A DNA stretch of 64,000 nucleotides from Pseudaeromonas paramecii (GTDB lineage: Bacteria > Pseudomonadota > Gammaproteobacteria > Enterobacterales > Aeromonadaceae): the NCBI RefSeq assembly GCF_039540575.1, contig NZ_BAABFC010000012.1, positions 306,016 through 370,015 on the forward strand, given 5' to 3'. The translations under genes and the position numbers were made by a program. The notes beneath the pieces are model-generated. The model made no database searches. It saw only the letters and a program-made list of their open reading frames with translations, and was not told the origin of the DNA. Shown here piece after piece: positions 51,957 to 60,666 of this stretch (the stretch's first letter is position 1; each line of letters starts with the position of its first letter).

Positions 51957-53260
51957 CAGGCCCCCTTGTTGCTATCAATGATGTTGACGTAGGCGCCATC
52001 GCGCAGCTCATCCATCCAGCTTTGGGCCTCTTCGGCGAAACGGCGGTTGTAGATGAGCTGATAGGCACGGTTCTCCATGGCCTGGCTGGTGGCGTCCTGC
52101 ACCCGGCGATCTTCCACCTCGACGATGTGCCAGCCGTGTACGGTGCGGAACGGCTCACTCACTTGGCCCAGGGGCAGCTTCTTCACCATGGCGGCGAATT
52201 CAGGCACGTACATGTCCGGGCTGGCCCAGCCCAGCTCGCCACCTTGCACCGCAGAACCCGGGTCTTCGGAGTACTGCTGGGCCAGCTTGGCAAAGCTGCT
52301 CTTGCCGGAGCGGATGTCCCGGGCCAGGCCGGCGAGGATCTCCTTGGCCTTGTCATCGGTCAGTATGATGGAGGGTTTGATCAGGATATGGCGGGCATTC
52401 ACCTCCATGCTGGTGACCTGCTGCACGCCCTTGGTGTCGAAGATCTTGACGATGTGTAGGCCGGCGCCCGAGCGCAGCGGGCCCACCACGTCGCCCTTCT
52501 TGGCATCCTTGGCGGCTTCGGCCAGCAGGGTCGGCATGGCCTCCAGGGTTAGCCAGCCCCAGTCACCCCCTTGCAGGGCCTTGGGGCCGGCGCTCTCGGC
52601 AATGGCCAGCTGCTTGAAGTCGGCGCCGTTTTTCAAGGCGGCCATGATCTGGGCGGCCTTGTCGGCGACCCGTTGCTGCTCGGCGCTGTCGGCGGAGGGG
52701 GAGAGGGAAAGCAGAATGTGGCCGATATGGTACTGCTGCTCCTTGTCGCCCTGTTGTTGCAGCAACTTGACCACCTGCTGCACCTCCTGTTCGGAGATGT
52801 TGATCCGTTGACGCATCTGGTTGCGACGCACCTCGCTCATCAGCATCTCGCGCCTAAACTCTTCACGGAACTGGGCTGGGCTCTGACCATCCTGCTCGGC
52901 CTGCTTGAGCAGGGCTTCGACACTGGTGTTCTGTTCGGCGGCCATGGACGAGATGGCTTGATCCAGCTGGGAGTCGGTCACCTGCAACCCCTGTTGATCG
53001 GCCAGCTGCAGCACCAGGCTGTCGCCGATCAGGCTCTCCAGCGCCTGCTTGCGCAGTTGCTCGTAGGGTGGCAGCGCTTGATTGTGGCGCTGGGCATCCC
53101 GCTGCACCTTGGTGAGCAGGTTGTCCAGCTCGCTTTGCAGGACGACGTCCTTATTCACCACGGCAACGACCCGATCCAGGGGTTGCGGTGCGGCGTGGAG
53201 GCTCAGACTACCCAAGGCCAGCAGGGCAGCGCTGAACCAGTGGAAAAGGGGTTTCTTCAT
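51956..53260 (-). CDS. surA: Periplasmic chaperone SurA
   Basis: A 434-residue periplasmic chaperone for outer-membrane proteins including LptD. It has a signal peptide (residues 1-23), an N-terminal chaperone region (DRVVAVVNKDVVLQSELDNLL), two parvulin PPIase domains (about 170-275 and 285-385; second with VNARHILIKPS and EYSEDPG-like QYSEDPGSAVQGGELGW) and a C-terminal helix. GGGAAG lies upstream. It follows lptD by 29 bases, as in E. coli. Confidence 0.97.
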   Translation of the reverse strand: MKKPLFHWFSAALLALGSLSLHAAPQPLDRVVAVVNKDVVLQSELDNLLTKVQRDAQRHNQALPPYEQLRKQALESLIGDSLVLQLADQQGLQVTDSQLDQAISSMAAEQNTSVEALLKQAEQDGQSPAQFREEFRREMLMSEVRRNQMRQRINISEQEVQQVVKLLQQQGDKEQQYHIGHILLSLSPSADSAEQQRVADKAAQIMAALKNGADFKQLAIAESAGPKALQGGDWGWLTLEAMPTLLAEAAKDAKKGDVVGPLRSGAGLHIVKIFDTKGVQQVTSMEVNARHILIKPSIILTDDKAKEILAGLARDIRSGKSSFAKLAQQYSEDPGSAVQGGELGWASPDMYVPEFAAMVKKLPLGQVSEPFRTVHGWHIVEVEDRRVQDATSQAMENRAYQLIYNRRFAEEAQSWMDELRDGAYVNIIDSNKGA

Positions 53261-53289
53261 ATCGATGACTTCCCGGTGGTGGCCGATGA

Positions 53290-55608
53290 TTAATCGTTGA
53301 GGTTAAACGGGCGGCTGTAAGGCAACAAGCGGGTATCCAGCGTAAAGTCGGTACCCGAGCCGATGCTTCCCAGCCCCTTGAGTTCAAATTGCAGACCCAG
53401 TTTGTTTTCGGTCTCGGCGGTCAGGCTGGCGTTGTCCGGCCGGCGATGGCGTTCAAAGGCCAGATTGAGGCTCCAGCAACAGGCGTCGTAGCGGATGCCG
53501 ATCAGGGAGTCCAGGGCGGTGCTTTGTTGCAGATCTGTGTAATGTGCGCCGATGAGCTGCCAGCTATCCGCCACCGGCAGCCGGGCCAGCAGGCCCAACT
53601 GACTGATATCGGTCACCTCGTCGGGATCGCTTAAGCTCAGGTTACCCTCCCGCACATAGCGGTAGTTGATCTGGCCGAGCCACTCTTCATGCTGATACTC
53701 GACGGCGGCACTGCCGGAGGAGAAGCGGTTTTGCTCTGTGTCATACTCCACGCCGGTATGACCGAACCAGTGGTGCAAGGGGCGGACATCACCCCGGAAG
53801 GAGAGTAGTGAACGCGAGTTGGTGCTCACCACCTCCTTGGGATAGAAGGTCACCTTGGGCCGCACCAGATCGTAGGACTGCCCCAGGGTCAGGCGTACCC
53901 GTTCCGTACCTTCGGCATCAAATACCCGGCTGGTCGCCCCGACGCTCACCCGGTTGGCATCGCTGATGCGATCCAGGCCGGCATAGCGACGATCGCTGAA
54001 CAGGCTGTAGTACTCTTGGCGCAGGGTGGTGGTGTCATACAGACCGATATTGTCCTGATTGCGGTAGGGCACATACAGGTATTGGAACTGCGGCTCCAGC
54101 GTCTGGGTGAAGGGCCGGTTCTGCCAGTAATCCTGCCGATCGAAGATCAGCTTGCCGGCGACCCGCACCGACGGCAGCGCTCGATCCACCTGTTCATCCA
54201 GGTGATTGAGTCCCAGTGCCACCAGGTTGCTGTCGTAATCCTCCGGCAGCTGCTGCTGATAGTGGGTATACATCAGGCGGAACTGGCTATCGAGCTGATA
54301 GCCGGGCGCGGCCAGCAGCGGCAGATTGAGCTGAGGCTCGAGATGGAAGCGCTGCCCACGGTAGAAGCCGGCATCATCGTGATCGAAGTTAGAGAACTCT
54401 GACTGCAGCGCCAGATCGTACTTGGTCGACGGGGAGTAGGCGTTGAAGTTGAGCCGTGGCAGCAGCTTGTGGGGCAGTACGGTATCGGCCAGCAGGATCT
54501 GATAGTCCCGCGCCTCGCCTGTAAAATTCCAGTTGGGTTGGTAGTAGCCCAGCCGCATGGATTGCTGCAGCTGGTTGTCCACTAGGGTGCCTACCGAGGG
54601 GGAGAGGTCGTTGAAGTAGTTGTAGTCGTCCTGCGTCACCCGGGTGTAGTCCACCTTGAAGCGCAGTGCATCATCCATGGCCAGGGTCTGGTGGCGGACA
54701 TTGACCAGCCAGCGACTGTCATCCAGCTGGCGATCATTGCCCAGCCATTCGCCATACAGGCTGCCCTCATTCCCTGCCACCGGCAGGTAACGGAACTCGC
54801 TACGGGCCATGGTGCCGCGCTCCTGGATGTAGCGCGGCGTGAAGGTCATGTCGTAGTTGGGAGCGATATTCCAGTAGATGGGCTGGGCAAAGTCCACCCC
54901 ATCCCGGTTGGAGTAGCCCATGGTGGGGTAAAGCAGCCCGGACTTGCGCTCATCCTTGATGGGGAAGCTCATGTAGGGCACGTAGAAAACGGGGACATCC
55001 TTGAGCCACAGGGTGGCATTCCAGGCCTCTCCGAACACCTCGTCCTGATCCAGGGAGACCTCGCTGGCCTTGAGCTTCCACATCTCCTGGCCCGGTGGGC
55101 AGGTGGTGAATTCGGCGCCGCTGAGTTTGACCGAGCTCTCTTTTTCGTTGAGCTCAATCAGCTTGGCCTGACCGCGAGCCGGCGAGCCGTGCAGCTGGTA
55201 GCTGGCCTGGCTGATGGTGGACTCCCGACTGTTGAGATCGCCCTTGAGTTCGCCCTGGCTCACCAGGGTGACGCTGCCGTCCTTGTAGCGGATGTCGCCG
55301 CGGGCGGTGACCTGCCGGGTCTGCTGATCCAATTCCGTATACTGGGAACTGAACAGCTTGAGGCCCTGCTTGACCTCCACATCGCCCTCATAGACGGCCT
55401 TGCCCTGCTGGGTGGCCTCGGCGCGGTCGGAGGTCACCTCCACCGGTTGGGCCTTCTCGTTGGCATCGGCCTGCACCAGTGGCGGGACGTTGGGGTAGCA
55501 GCGCTCGTCAAACACCCCGGCACCCAGCTGCAGTTGCGCCTGGGAGACAGGTGCCCAGAAAAGCGATGTCAGCAAGAGGGCGGAGAGACCTGAGGTGGGG
55601 TTACGCAT
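53290..55608 (-). CDS. lptD: LPS assembly outer-membrane protein LptD
   Basis: A 772-residue beta-barrel that inserts lipopolysaccharide into the outer leaflet together with LptE. It has a signal peptide (1-24), an N-terminal OstA/jellyroll domain (about 50-190; AVYEGDVEVKQGLKLFSS) and the barrel (about 200-770). The four Cys known from E. coli are present: Cys37 in ERCYPN, one in TTCPPGQ, and the adjacent pair in DACCWSL, so the disulfide-controlled maturation should be conserved. It is the first gene of the operon. No sigma-E type promoter (GGAACTT-N16-TCTGA) was found upstream. Confidence 0.97.
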   Translation of the reverse strand: MRNPTSGLSALLLTSLFWAPVSQAQLQLGAGVFDERCYPNVPPLVQADANEKAQPVEVTSDRAEATQQGKAVYEGDVEVKQGLKLFSSQYTELDQQTRQVTARGDIRYKDGSVTLVSQGELKGDLNSRESTISQASYQLHGSPARGQAKLIELNEKESSVKLSGAEFTTCPPGQEMWKLKASEVSLDQDEVFGEAWNATLWLKDVPVFYVPYMSFPIKDERKSGLLYPTMGYSNRDGVDFAQPIYWNIAPNYDMTFTPRYIQERGTMARSEFRYLPVAGNEGSLYGEWLGNDRQLDDSRWLVNVRHQTLAMDDALRFKVDYTRVTQDDYNYFNDLSPSVGTLVDNQLQQSMRLGYYQPNWNFTGEARDYQILLADTVLPHKLLPRLNFNAYSPSTKYDLALQSEFSNFDHDDAGFYRGQRFHLEPQLNLPLLAAPGYQLDSQFRLMYTHYQQQLPEDYDSNLVALGLNHLDEQVDRALPSVRVAGKLIFDRQDYWQNRPFTQTLEPQFQYLYVPYRNQDNIGLYDTTTLRQEYYSLFSDRRYAGLDRISDANRVSVGATSRVFDAEGTERVRLTLGQSYDLVRPKVTFYPKEVVSTNSRSLLSFRGDVRPLHHWFGHTGVEYDTEQNRFSSGSAAVEYQHEEWLGQINYRYVREGNLSLSDPDEVTDISQLGLLARLPVADSWQLIGAHYTDLQQSTALDSLIGIRYDACCWSLNLAFERHRRPDNASLTAETENKLGLQFELKGLGSIGSGTDFTLDTRLLPYSRPFNLND

Positions 55609-55671
55609 CGTCCAAAAATGGTCCTTGCAAGGGCCCGGTCGCCTGGGGGCTTGGTTGTGCTTTGCCGGGCA

Positions 55672-55699
55672 TTACATTATGTTAGCCGCTTATGATAAT
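55672..55699 (+). promoter_or_regulatory. Candidate promoter of amgK-murU-djlA
   Basis: TTACAT (55672-55677), 16-base spacer, GATAAT (55694-55699), 41 bases before amgK, in the AT-rich part of the 132-base gap to divergent lptD. Moderate match. Confidence 0.45.
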
Positions 55700-55740
55700 G
55701 CATTCTTTGTGTCAGGGCTAACGGCCCGCAACAACTCCTC

Positions 55741-56730
55741 ATGAACCAATCCAGACAGACTCTTCTGACCCACTGGGCGCGCCAACAACTGGCGGATCCC
55801 GCTTTGCAGCTCACCCTGATCTCCGGCGATGCCAGTTTTCGTCGCTACTACCGTGGTGGTGGCCTCATCTGGGTGGATGCGCCGCCCCAGACCGAGAAGA
55901 ACGGGGCCTTTATCCAGGTGGCCGGCGCCCTGGCCGCGGCCGGCATACCGGCGCCCCGGGTCCGTCAGGCCGATCTGCAGCAGGGCTTCCTGGCGGTGAC
56001 CGATCTGGGGGATCGGCAACTGCTGGCCGAGCTGAATGATCAGACGGTGGCGGCCTGGTACGCCAAGGCCATCGCCGTGTTGCCCCGCCTGGCCCAGCTA
56101 CCGCTGGCCGCCCAACTGCCGGCCTTCGATGTCGACTTCATGGCGGTGGAGAACAGCATCTTCCCGCAATGGCTGCTGGAGCGGCACCTGGGGCTGACAC
56201 TCTCCCGCGCCGAGCGTCAGCTGCTGGCGGACGGCTTTGCCTGCCTCACCGACAACAACCTAGCCCAACCCCAGGTGGCCATGCACCGGGACTACCACAG
56301 CCGCAACCTGATGGTGGTGGACGACGAGGCCCTGGCCCTGCTGGACTTTCAGGACATGGTGCGCGGCCCCTTGACCTACGATCTGGTCTCCTTGCTGCGG
56401 GATTGCTATATCCGCTGGCCCGATGCTGTGATCCAGGATGGCCAGAGCCAGGCTTACGGTCTGTATCAGGCCGCCGGGTTACTGGCGGGCTATTCGCGGG
56501 ACGAGTTTGCCTACGCCTTCGATCTCACCGGCCTGCAGCGCCACCTCAAGGCGGCGGGGATCTTTGCCCGCCTCCACCACAGGGACGGCAAGCCGGGCTA
56601 CCTCCCCGACATTCCTCGTACCCTGGATTACGTGCTGCAGGTGGCCCAGCGTCATGAACCCTTGCAGGATCTGGCCCATTGGCTGAGTACCCGGGTGCTG
56701 ACGCACAAGGAGCTGCAATGCGCGCCATGA
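55741..56730 (+). CDS. amgK: N-acetylmuramate/N-acetylglucosamine kinase AmgK
   Basis: A 329-residue APH-fold kinase that phosphorylates MurNAc at the anomeric position in the Pseudomonas-type peptidoglycan recycling route. GDASFRRYYRG is the nucleotide-binding start; MHRDYHSRNLMV holds the catalytic Asp and LLDFQDMVRGPLTYDL the metal-binding Asp. The next gene encodes MurU, which uses its product. E. coli lacks this bypass. The start ATG at 55741 follows AACTCCTC without a good ribosome site. Confidence 0.93.
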   Translation: MNQSRQTLLTHWARQQLADPALQLTLISGDASFRRYYRGGGLIWVDAPPQTEKNGAFIQVAGALAAAGIPAPRVRQADLQQGFLAVTDLGDRQLLAELNDQTVAAWYAKAIAVLPRLAQLPLAAQLPAFDVDFMAVENSIFPQWLLERHLGLTLSRAERQLLADGFACLTDNNLAQPQVAMHRDYHSRNLMVVDDEALALLDFQDMVRGPLTYDLVSLLRDCYIRWPDAVIQDGQSQAYGLYQAAGLLAGYSRDEFAYAFDLTGLQRHLKAAGIFARLHHRDGKPGYLPDIPRTLDYVLQVAQRHEPLQDLAHWLSTRVLTHKELQCAP

Positions 56731-57404
56731 TACTGGCGGCCGGGCGGGGGGAGCGGATGCGCCCGCTGACCGACCAGCTGCCCAAGCCGCTGCTGTCGGT
56801 GGCGGGCAAGCCGCTCATCGTCTGGCATATCGAGAAACTCAAGGCCGCTGGCATCACAGAGATTGTCATTAACCACGCCTGGCTGGGTGACCAGCTGGAG
56901 GCGGCCTTGGGGGATGGGCAGCAGTTCGGCGTGCAGATCGCCTGGTCACCGGAGGCACCGGGCGGCCTGGAGACCGCCGGAGGCATCCGCCAAGCCCTGC
57001 CCTTGCTAGGGGAGGAGCCCTTCTGGGTGGTGAACGGCGACATCTGGCTGGCGGGGGATTACGGTCCCTTGTTGTGCCCCCTGCCGGCGGCGGCCCTGGG
57101 GCATCTGTGGCTGGTGGCCAACCCGCCTCAGCATCCCGCGGGGGACTTTGCCCTGACACAGGGGCGCGTGGCGATTAAAACAGCGGATCAGCCCAGCTAC
57201 ACCTTCAGTGGCCTGGCCTGTTATCGGCCGGAAGCCTTTGCTGAGGAGCCGCTGGGGAGGGCGCCGCTGCGGCCTCTGTTTGAGCGCTGGATTGCCGCCG
57301 GTCAGTTGGCGGGCGCCTGTGTGGATCGGGACTGGGAAGATGTGGGCACACCGGCCCGCCTGGCGGCACTGGATGCGCGTCTGCGGCAGGAGCAAGGAGC
57401 ATAA
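56718..57404 (+). CDS. murU: MurNAc-1-phosphate uridylyltransferase MurU
   Basis: A 228-residue nucleotidyltransferase that makes UDP-MurNAc from MurNAc-1-phosphate, which lowers dependence on MurA. MILAAGRGERMRPLTDQLPK is the nucleotide-binding signature, followed by KPLIVWHIEKL and VNGDIWLAGDYG. The ATG at 56718 has AAGGAG five bases upstream and overlaps amgK by 13 bases; an ATG at 56727 is the alternative. Confidence 0.93.
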   Translation: MRAMILAAGRGERMRPLTDQLPKPLLSVAGKPLIVWHIEKLKAAGITEIVINHAWLGDQLEAALGDGQQFGVQIAWSPEAPGGLETAGGIRQALPLLGEEPFWVVNGDIWLAGDYGPLLCPLPAAALGHLWLVANPPQHPAGDFALTQGRVAIKTADQPSYTFSGLACYRPEAFAEEPLGRAPLRPLFERWIAAGQLAGACVDRDWEDVGTPARLAALDARLRQEQGA

Positions 57405-58225
57405 TGGGCAAGCTTATCGGTTTCTTGCTGGGCTTCTGGCTGCTGCACCTGCCCGGCGCCCTGCTGGGGCTGTGGATTGGTCACCTGTACGATCAGGTGG
57501 CCCGTCGTCAGCAGTCCTTTGGTTGGCGGCGTCAGCCGGATGTGCAGCAGCAGGCGGTTTTTCTGCATACCACTTTCGCCGTCATGGGCCATGTAGCCAA
57601 GGGGGCCGGCCGGGTCAGCGAGCAGCAGATCCGCGCCGCCAGCTGGTTCATGGATCGCATGGGGCTGACGGGTCAGATGCGCACCGAGGCCCAGGACTCT
57701 TTTCGCCAGGGCAAGCTGGCGGACTTTCCGCTGGAGGAGACCCTCAGCAGTTTTCGCCATGCCTGCCGCGGACAGCAGGATCTGCTGCGGGTGTTTCTCG
57801 AGGTGCAGCTGCAGGCGGCCTTTGCCGATGGTCAGCCCACCACCGAGCAGCGCCAGCGTCTGCTGGAGGTGGCGGAGCTCTTGGGCTTCTCCCGCTGGGA
57901 GCTGGAGCAGTTCCTGGCCATGGCCCAGGCGGAGTTCAATTTTTCTTCCGCCCGGCAGAGCCGGTCGCAGCATCAGCAGGGCAGGGCTTATCAGGCACCA
58001 CCAAGGCGGGATCAGCTGGCGGATGCCTATACCATCCTGGGGGTGGCGGCCGAGGTGTCCGACGCCGAGGTGAAGAAGGCCTATCGCAAGCAGATGAGCA
58101 AGCATCACCCGGACAAGCTGGCGGCCCGCGGTCTGCCGCCAGAGATGATGAACATGGCCAAGGAGAAGGCCCAGGAGATACAGCAGGCCTGGGAGCTGAT
58201 CAAGCAGGCACGCGGCATGCGCTGA
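57404..58225 (+). CDS. djlA: Membrane-anchored co-chaperone DjlA
   Basis: A 273-residue type III DnaJ-like protein. One N-terminal membrane helix (residues 4-27) with Gly spacing, a central TerB-like helical domain (about 55-185) and a C-terminal J domain (about 205-273) with the HPD motif in SKHHPDKL. It stimulates DnaK at the membrane. It overlaps the murU stop by one base. Convergent with the dehydrogenase gene, 8 bases apart. Confidence 0.95.
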   Translation: MGKLIGFLLGFWLLHLPGALLGLWIGHLYDQVARRQQSFGWRRQPDVQQQAVFLHTTFAVMGHVAKGAGRVSEQQIRAASWFMDRMGLTGQMRTEAQDSFRQGKLADFPLEETLSSFRHACRGQQDLLRVFLEVQLQAAFADGQPTTEQRQRLLEVAELLGFSRWELEQFLAMAQAEFNFSSARQSRSQHQQGRAYQAPPRRDQLADAYTILGVAAEVSDAEVKKAYRKQMSKHHPDKLAARGLPPEMMNMAKEKAQEIQQAWELIKQARGMR

Positions 58226-58233
58226 TCGGACGG

Positions 58234-59193
58234 CTAGTCGACGCGTCTGAGGGGTTCGCCGGCCATAAAGGCCTCCAGGTTGTCGATCAGCTGATCCGCC
58301 AGGGTCTGCATCGCCTCATCGCTGGCCCAGGCCACGTGGGGGGTGAGCAGCAGCTTGCCGCCGCGCAGGGCCTGCATCAGCGGGCTGTCCGCCGGCGGTG
58401 GCTCCTGGCTCGCCACATCACAGGCGGCGCCGGCCAGCCGGCCGTTGTTGAGGGCTTCCAGCAGGGCCGACTCGTCCACTATGCCGCCCCGGGCCGTGTT
58501 GATCAGCCAGGCGGTGTCTTTCATCTGCCCTAGCTCAGTGGCGCCGATAAGACCGCGGGTCTCGTTCGTCAGCGGACAGTGCAGGCTCAGCACATCGGCC
58601 TGGCGTAGTACCTCATCGAATGCCGTTCTGCCTTCACCGGCTGCCTGTCCCTTGCGCCCGGCCAGTAGTACCTGCATGCCGATGGCGCGGGCCAGCTTGG
58701 CCACCGCCTGCCCCAGGCTGCCGCCACCGATAATGCCTAGCGTCTTGCCCGCCAGATCGTGAATGGGATGATGGCCCAGATAGCAAAACTGCGGGCTGGC
58801 CTGCCAGGCGCCGGCCAGCAGATCCTGCTGATAGGGCACCAGGTTGCGCGCCAGGGCCAGCATCAGCCCGAGAGTGTGTTCGGCCACCGAATGCACCGCG
58901 TATTGCTGTATGTTGCACACGGCGATGCCGCGGTCCCGGCAGGCGGTCAGATCGATGTGATCCGTGCCGGTGGCCGCCACGGCGATGAGCCTGAGATCCG
59001 GCAACTGGGCCAGCTGTTCGGCGCCGAGCCGCACCTTGTTGGTGATGGCCAATTGGGCACCCTGCAGCCGCGCCACTACCTCATCGGGTGGGGTCCGGGG
59101 ATAGTCTTGCCAGTCATGGGGGAAGGTAGGACGGCGCAGCCGGATATGGGAGGGCAGGCTCTGACGGTCCAAAAAGACGATGCGGGTGGTCAT
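58234..59193 (-). CDS. D-2-hydroxyacid dehydrogenase
   Basis: A 319-residue NAD(P)-dependent enzyme of the D-isomer family. The Rossmann motif is GIIGGGSLGQAVAKLA, preceded by AVHSVAEHTLGLMLALARN. The catalytic Arg is in LINTARGGIVDE, and His is in LLTPHVAWAS. It resembles glycerate dehydrogenase/hydroxypyruvate reductase (HprA) most, but the substrate cannot be fixed by eye. It is the last gene of a minus-strand group starting at rapA. Confidence 0.88.
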   Translation of the reverse strand: MTTRIVFLDRQSLPSHIRLRRPTFPHDWQDYPRTPPDEVVARLQGAQLAITNKVRLGAEQLAQLPDLRLIAVAATGTDHIDLTACRDRGIAVCNIQQYAVHSVAEHTLGLMLALARNLVPYQQDLLAGAWQASPQFCYLGHHPIHDLAGKTLGIIGGGSLGQAVAKLARAIGMQVLLAGRKGQAAGEGRTAFDEVLRQADVLSLHCPLTNETRGLIGATELGQMKDTAWLINTARGGIVDESALLEALNNGRLAGAACDVASQEPPPADSPLMQALRGGKLLLTPHVAWASDEAMQTLADQLIDNLEAFMAGEPLRRVD

Positions 59194-59202
59194 GGGGAAT
59201 CC

Positions 59203-59946
59203 TTATTGCCAGCCCAGATGATGCAACCAGCCTTTGACCTGATTGGCCCACTGGCTGGGCTGCCGATAGCCTTGCTGCCGCCAGTCCAGCTTATTGCTGC
59301 GCCGCACCTCCAGCTGACGGGCCTGGGCGGCATCCAGTCGCCAGGGATGGGGCGTACTGTTGTAGAGATCCAGCACAGGCACCGGCAGCTGGGCAATTTC
59401 GCGCGCCATCACGGCATTGGCATCTTTCGCGGGGTAGGCGGCATCCAGCAGCAGCAGGGCATCGGGGGCGGGAAGTTGCTGGGCCGCCAGCAGGCTCGCG
59501 AGCCAGGCGGCACTGCTGCCCTGGGCCACCAGCAGGTGCTGACCGCTGCCGTCGCCGGCGTTTTTCTGCAGATCCTTCACCTGCTCGGCCCACAGCTGGC
59601 GGAACTCCTGCACCTTTTGCTGATCTGCCTCGCTGCCGGGGTCCAGGTCCTGCTGGCGGGGGCTGGGCAGCATGGTGAGGGTATCAAAGCCCAGTTCGTT
59701 CAGGGCATGACTCAGCGGCAGCAGTTGGCTGACCTGCTGCCAGTCGGGCAGCAACAGGGCCAGGCCCAGCCGGTAGCCCTGATTGGTCTTGTGCCAGAGG
59801 GTGAGCTGGCTGCCCACCTGCTTGGCCTCGCCGTATTGCTGCCAGTCCTGATCCTGCCAGTAGACCTCATCCACGTTCACCTCTTCCTCCGCCTGGGCCA
59901 ACCAGGGGCACAGCAGCAGTAACAGGACGAGCAGACATCTTGGCAT
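59203..59946 (-). CDS. DUF3530 periplasmic protein, alpha/beta-hydrolase-like
   Basis: A 247-residue secreted protein with signal peptide (residues 1-19, ending CPWLAQA). It fits DUF3530, a group with an alpha/beta-hydrolase-like layout (ALALLLPDWQQ, HLLVAQGSSAAWLASLL, DALLLLDAAYP). The segment VAQGSSAA lies where a nucleophile elbow GxSxG would be; the motif is only partly kept. Function unknown. It lies between rluA and the dehydrogenase gene. Confidence 0.8.
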   Translation of the reverse strand: MPRCLLVLLLLLCPWLAQAEEEVNVDEVYWQDQDWQQYGEAKQVGSQLTLWHKTNQGYRLGLALLLPDWQQVSQLLPLSHALNELGFDTLTMLPSPRQQDLDPGSEADQQKVQEFRQLWAEQVKDLQKNAGDGSGQHLLVAQGSSAAWLASLLAAQQLPAPDALLLLDAAYPAKDANAVMAREIAQLPVPVLDLYNSTPHPWRLDAAQARQLEVRRSNKLDWRQQGYRQPSQWANQVKGWLHHLGWQ

Positions 59947-59970
59947 GGGGTCTCCTTACCCGGCAGGCGG

Positions 59971-60633
59971 CTACATGTCGAAGGGAGCGGGGGCCTCGAA
60001 GGTGAGGCGTTCGCCACTCACCGGATGATGGATCTTGAGCAGGGCCGCATGCAACAGCAGATGGGGGGCCGCCTGCTGAATTTGTTGCGGCGCATAGAGA
60101 TGGTCACCCAGAATGGGGTGGCCCAGCTCCATCATGTGCACCCGCAGCTGATGGGAGCGCCCCGTGATGGGCCGTAGCCGCATCAGGGTGCGGTCGGCTT
60201 CCACCTTCTGGCGGATCCAGTGGGTGATGGCGCGGCGCCCGTGTTCATAGTTGACGTGCTGCAGCGGGCGGCGCTCCCAATCCACGCACAATGGCAGATC
60301 TATGGTGCCTTCGCCCTTGGCCACCTGGCCGGCGACCCAGGCGTAGTAGACCTTCTCGGTCTTGCGATCCTGGAACTGGCGGCCCAATGCGCTGGTGGCC
60401 TGGGCCGTCTTGGCCATGACGATGACCCCTGAGGTGCCCATGTCCAGCCGATGGACGCAGCCGGCCTCTGGATAGCGGGCCTTGACCCGGGAGGCGAGGC
60501 TGTCGAAGTGCTCGGCGGCCTTGCCCGGTACGCTGAGCAGTCCGCTGGGCTTGTTGAGCACTATGATGTGGTCATCCTCGAACAGGATGTCCAGATAGGG
60601 CTCCATGGGCGGCTGGTAGATAAAGGTACTCAT
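59971..60633 (-). CDS. rluA: Pseudouridine synthase RluA
   Basis: A 220-residue enzyme that makes pseudouridine 746 in 23S rRNA and 32 in several tRNAs. VHRLDMGTSGVIVMAK contains the catalytic Asp; RPITGRSHQLRVHMMELGHPILGD is the second family motif. There is no S4 domain, as expected for RluA. It follows rapA by 33 bases, as in E. coli. Confidence 0.95.
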   Translation of the reverse strand: MSTFIYQPPMEPYLDILFEDDHIIVLNKPSGLLSVPGKAAEHFDSLASRVKARYPEAGCVHRLDMGTSGVIVMAKTAQATSALGRQFQDRKTEKVYYAWVAGQVAKGEGTIDLPLCVDWERRPLQHVNYEHGRRAITHWIRQKVEADRTLMRLRPITGRSHQLRVHMMELGHPILGDHLYAPQQIQQAAPHLLLHAALLKIHHPVSGERLTFEAPAPFDM

Positions 60634-60666
60634 CGTCTCTTCTGCACACGAGGGGGCCAGGCCCCC

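Noticed and set aside
57208..58533. Gly-rich plus-strand frame over murU, djlA and the next gene
   Set aside because: It crosses three genes in another frame and on the other strand, and has low complexity.
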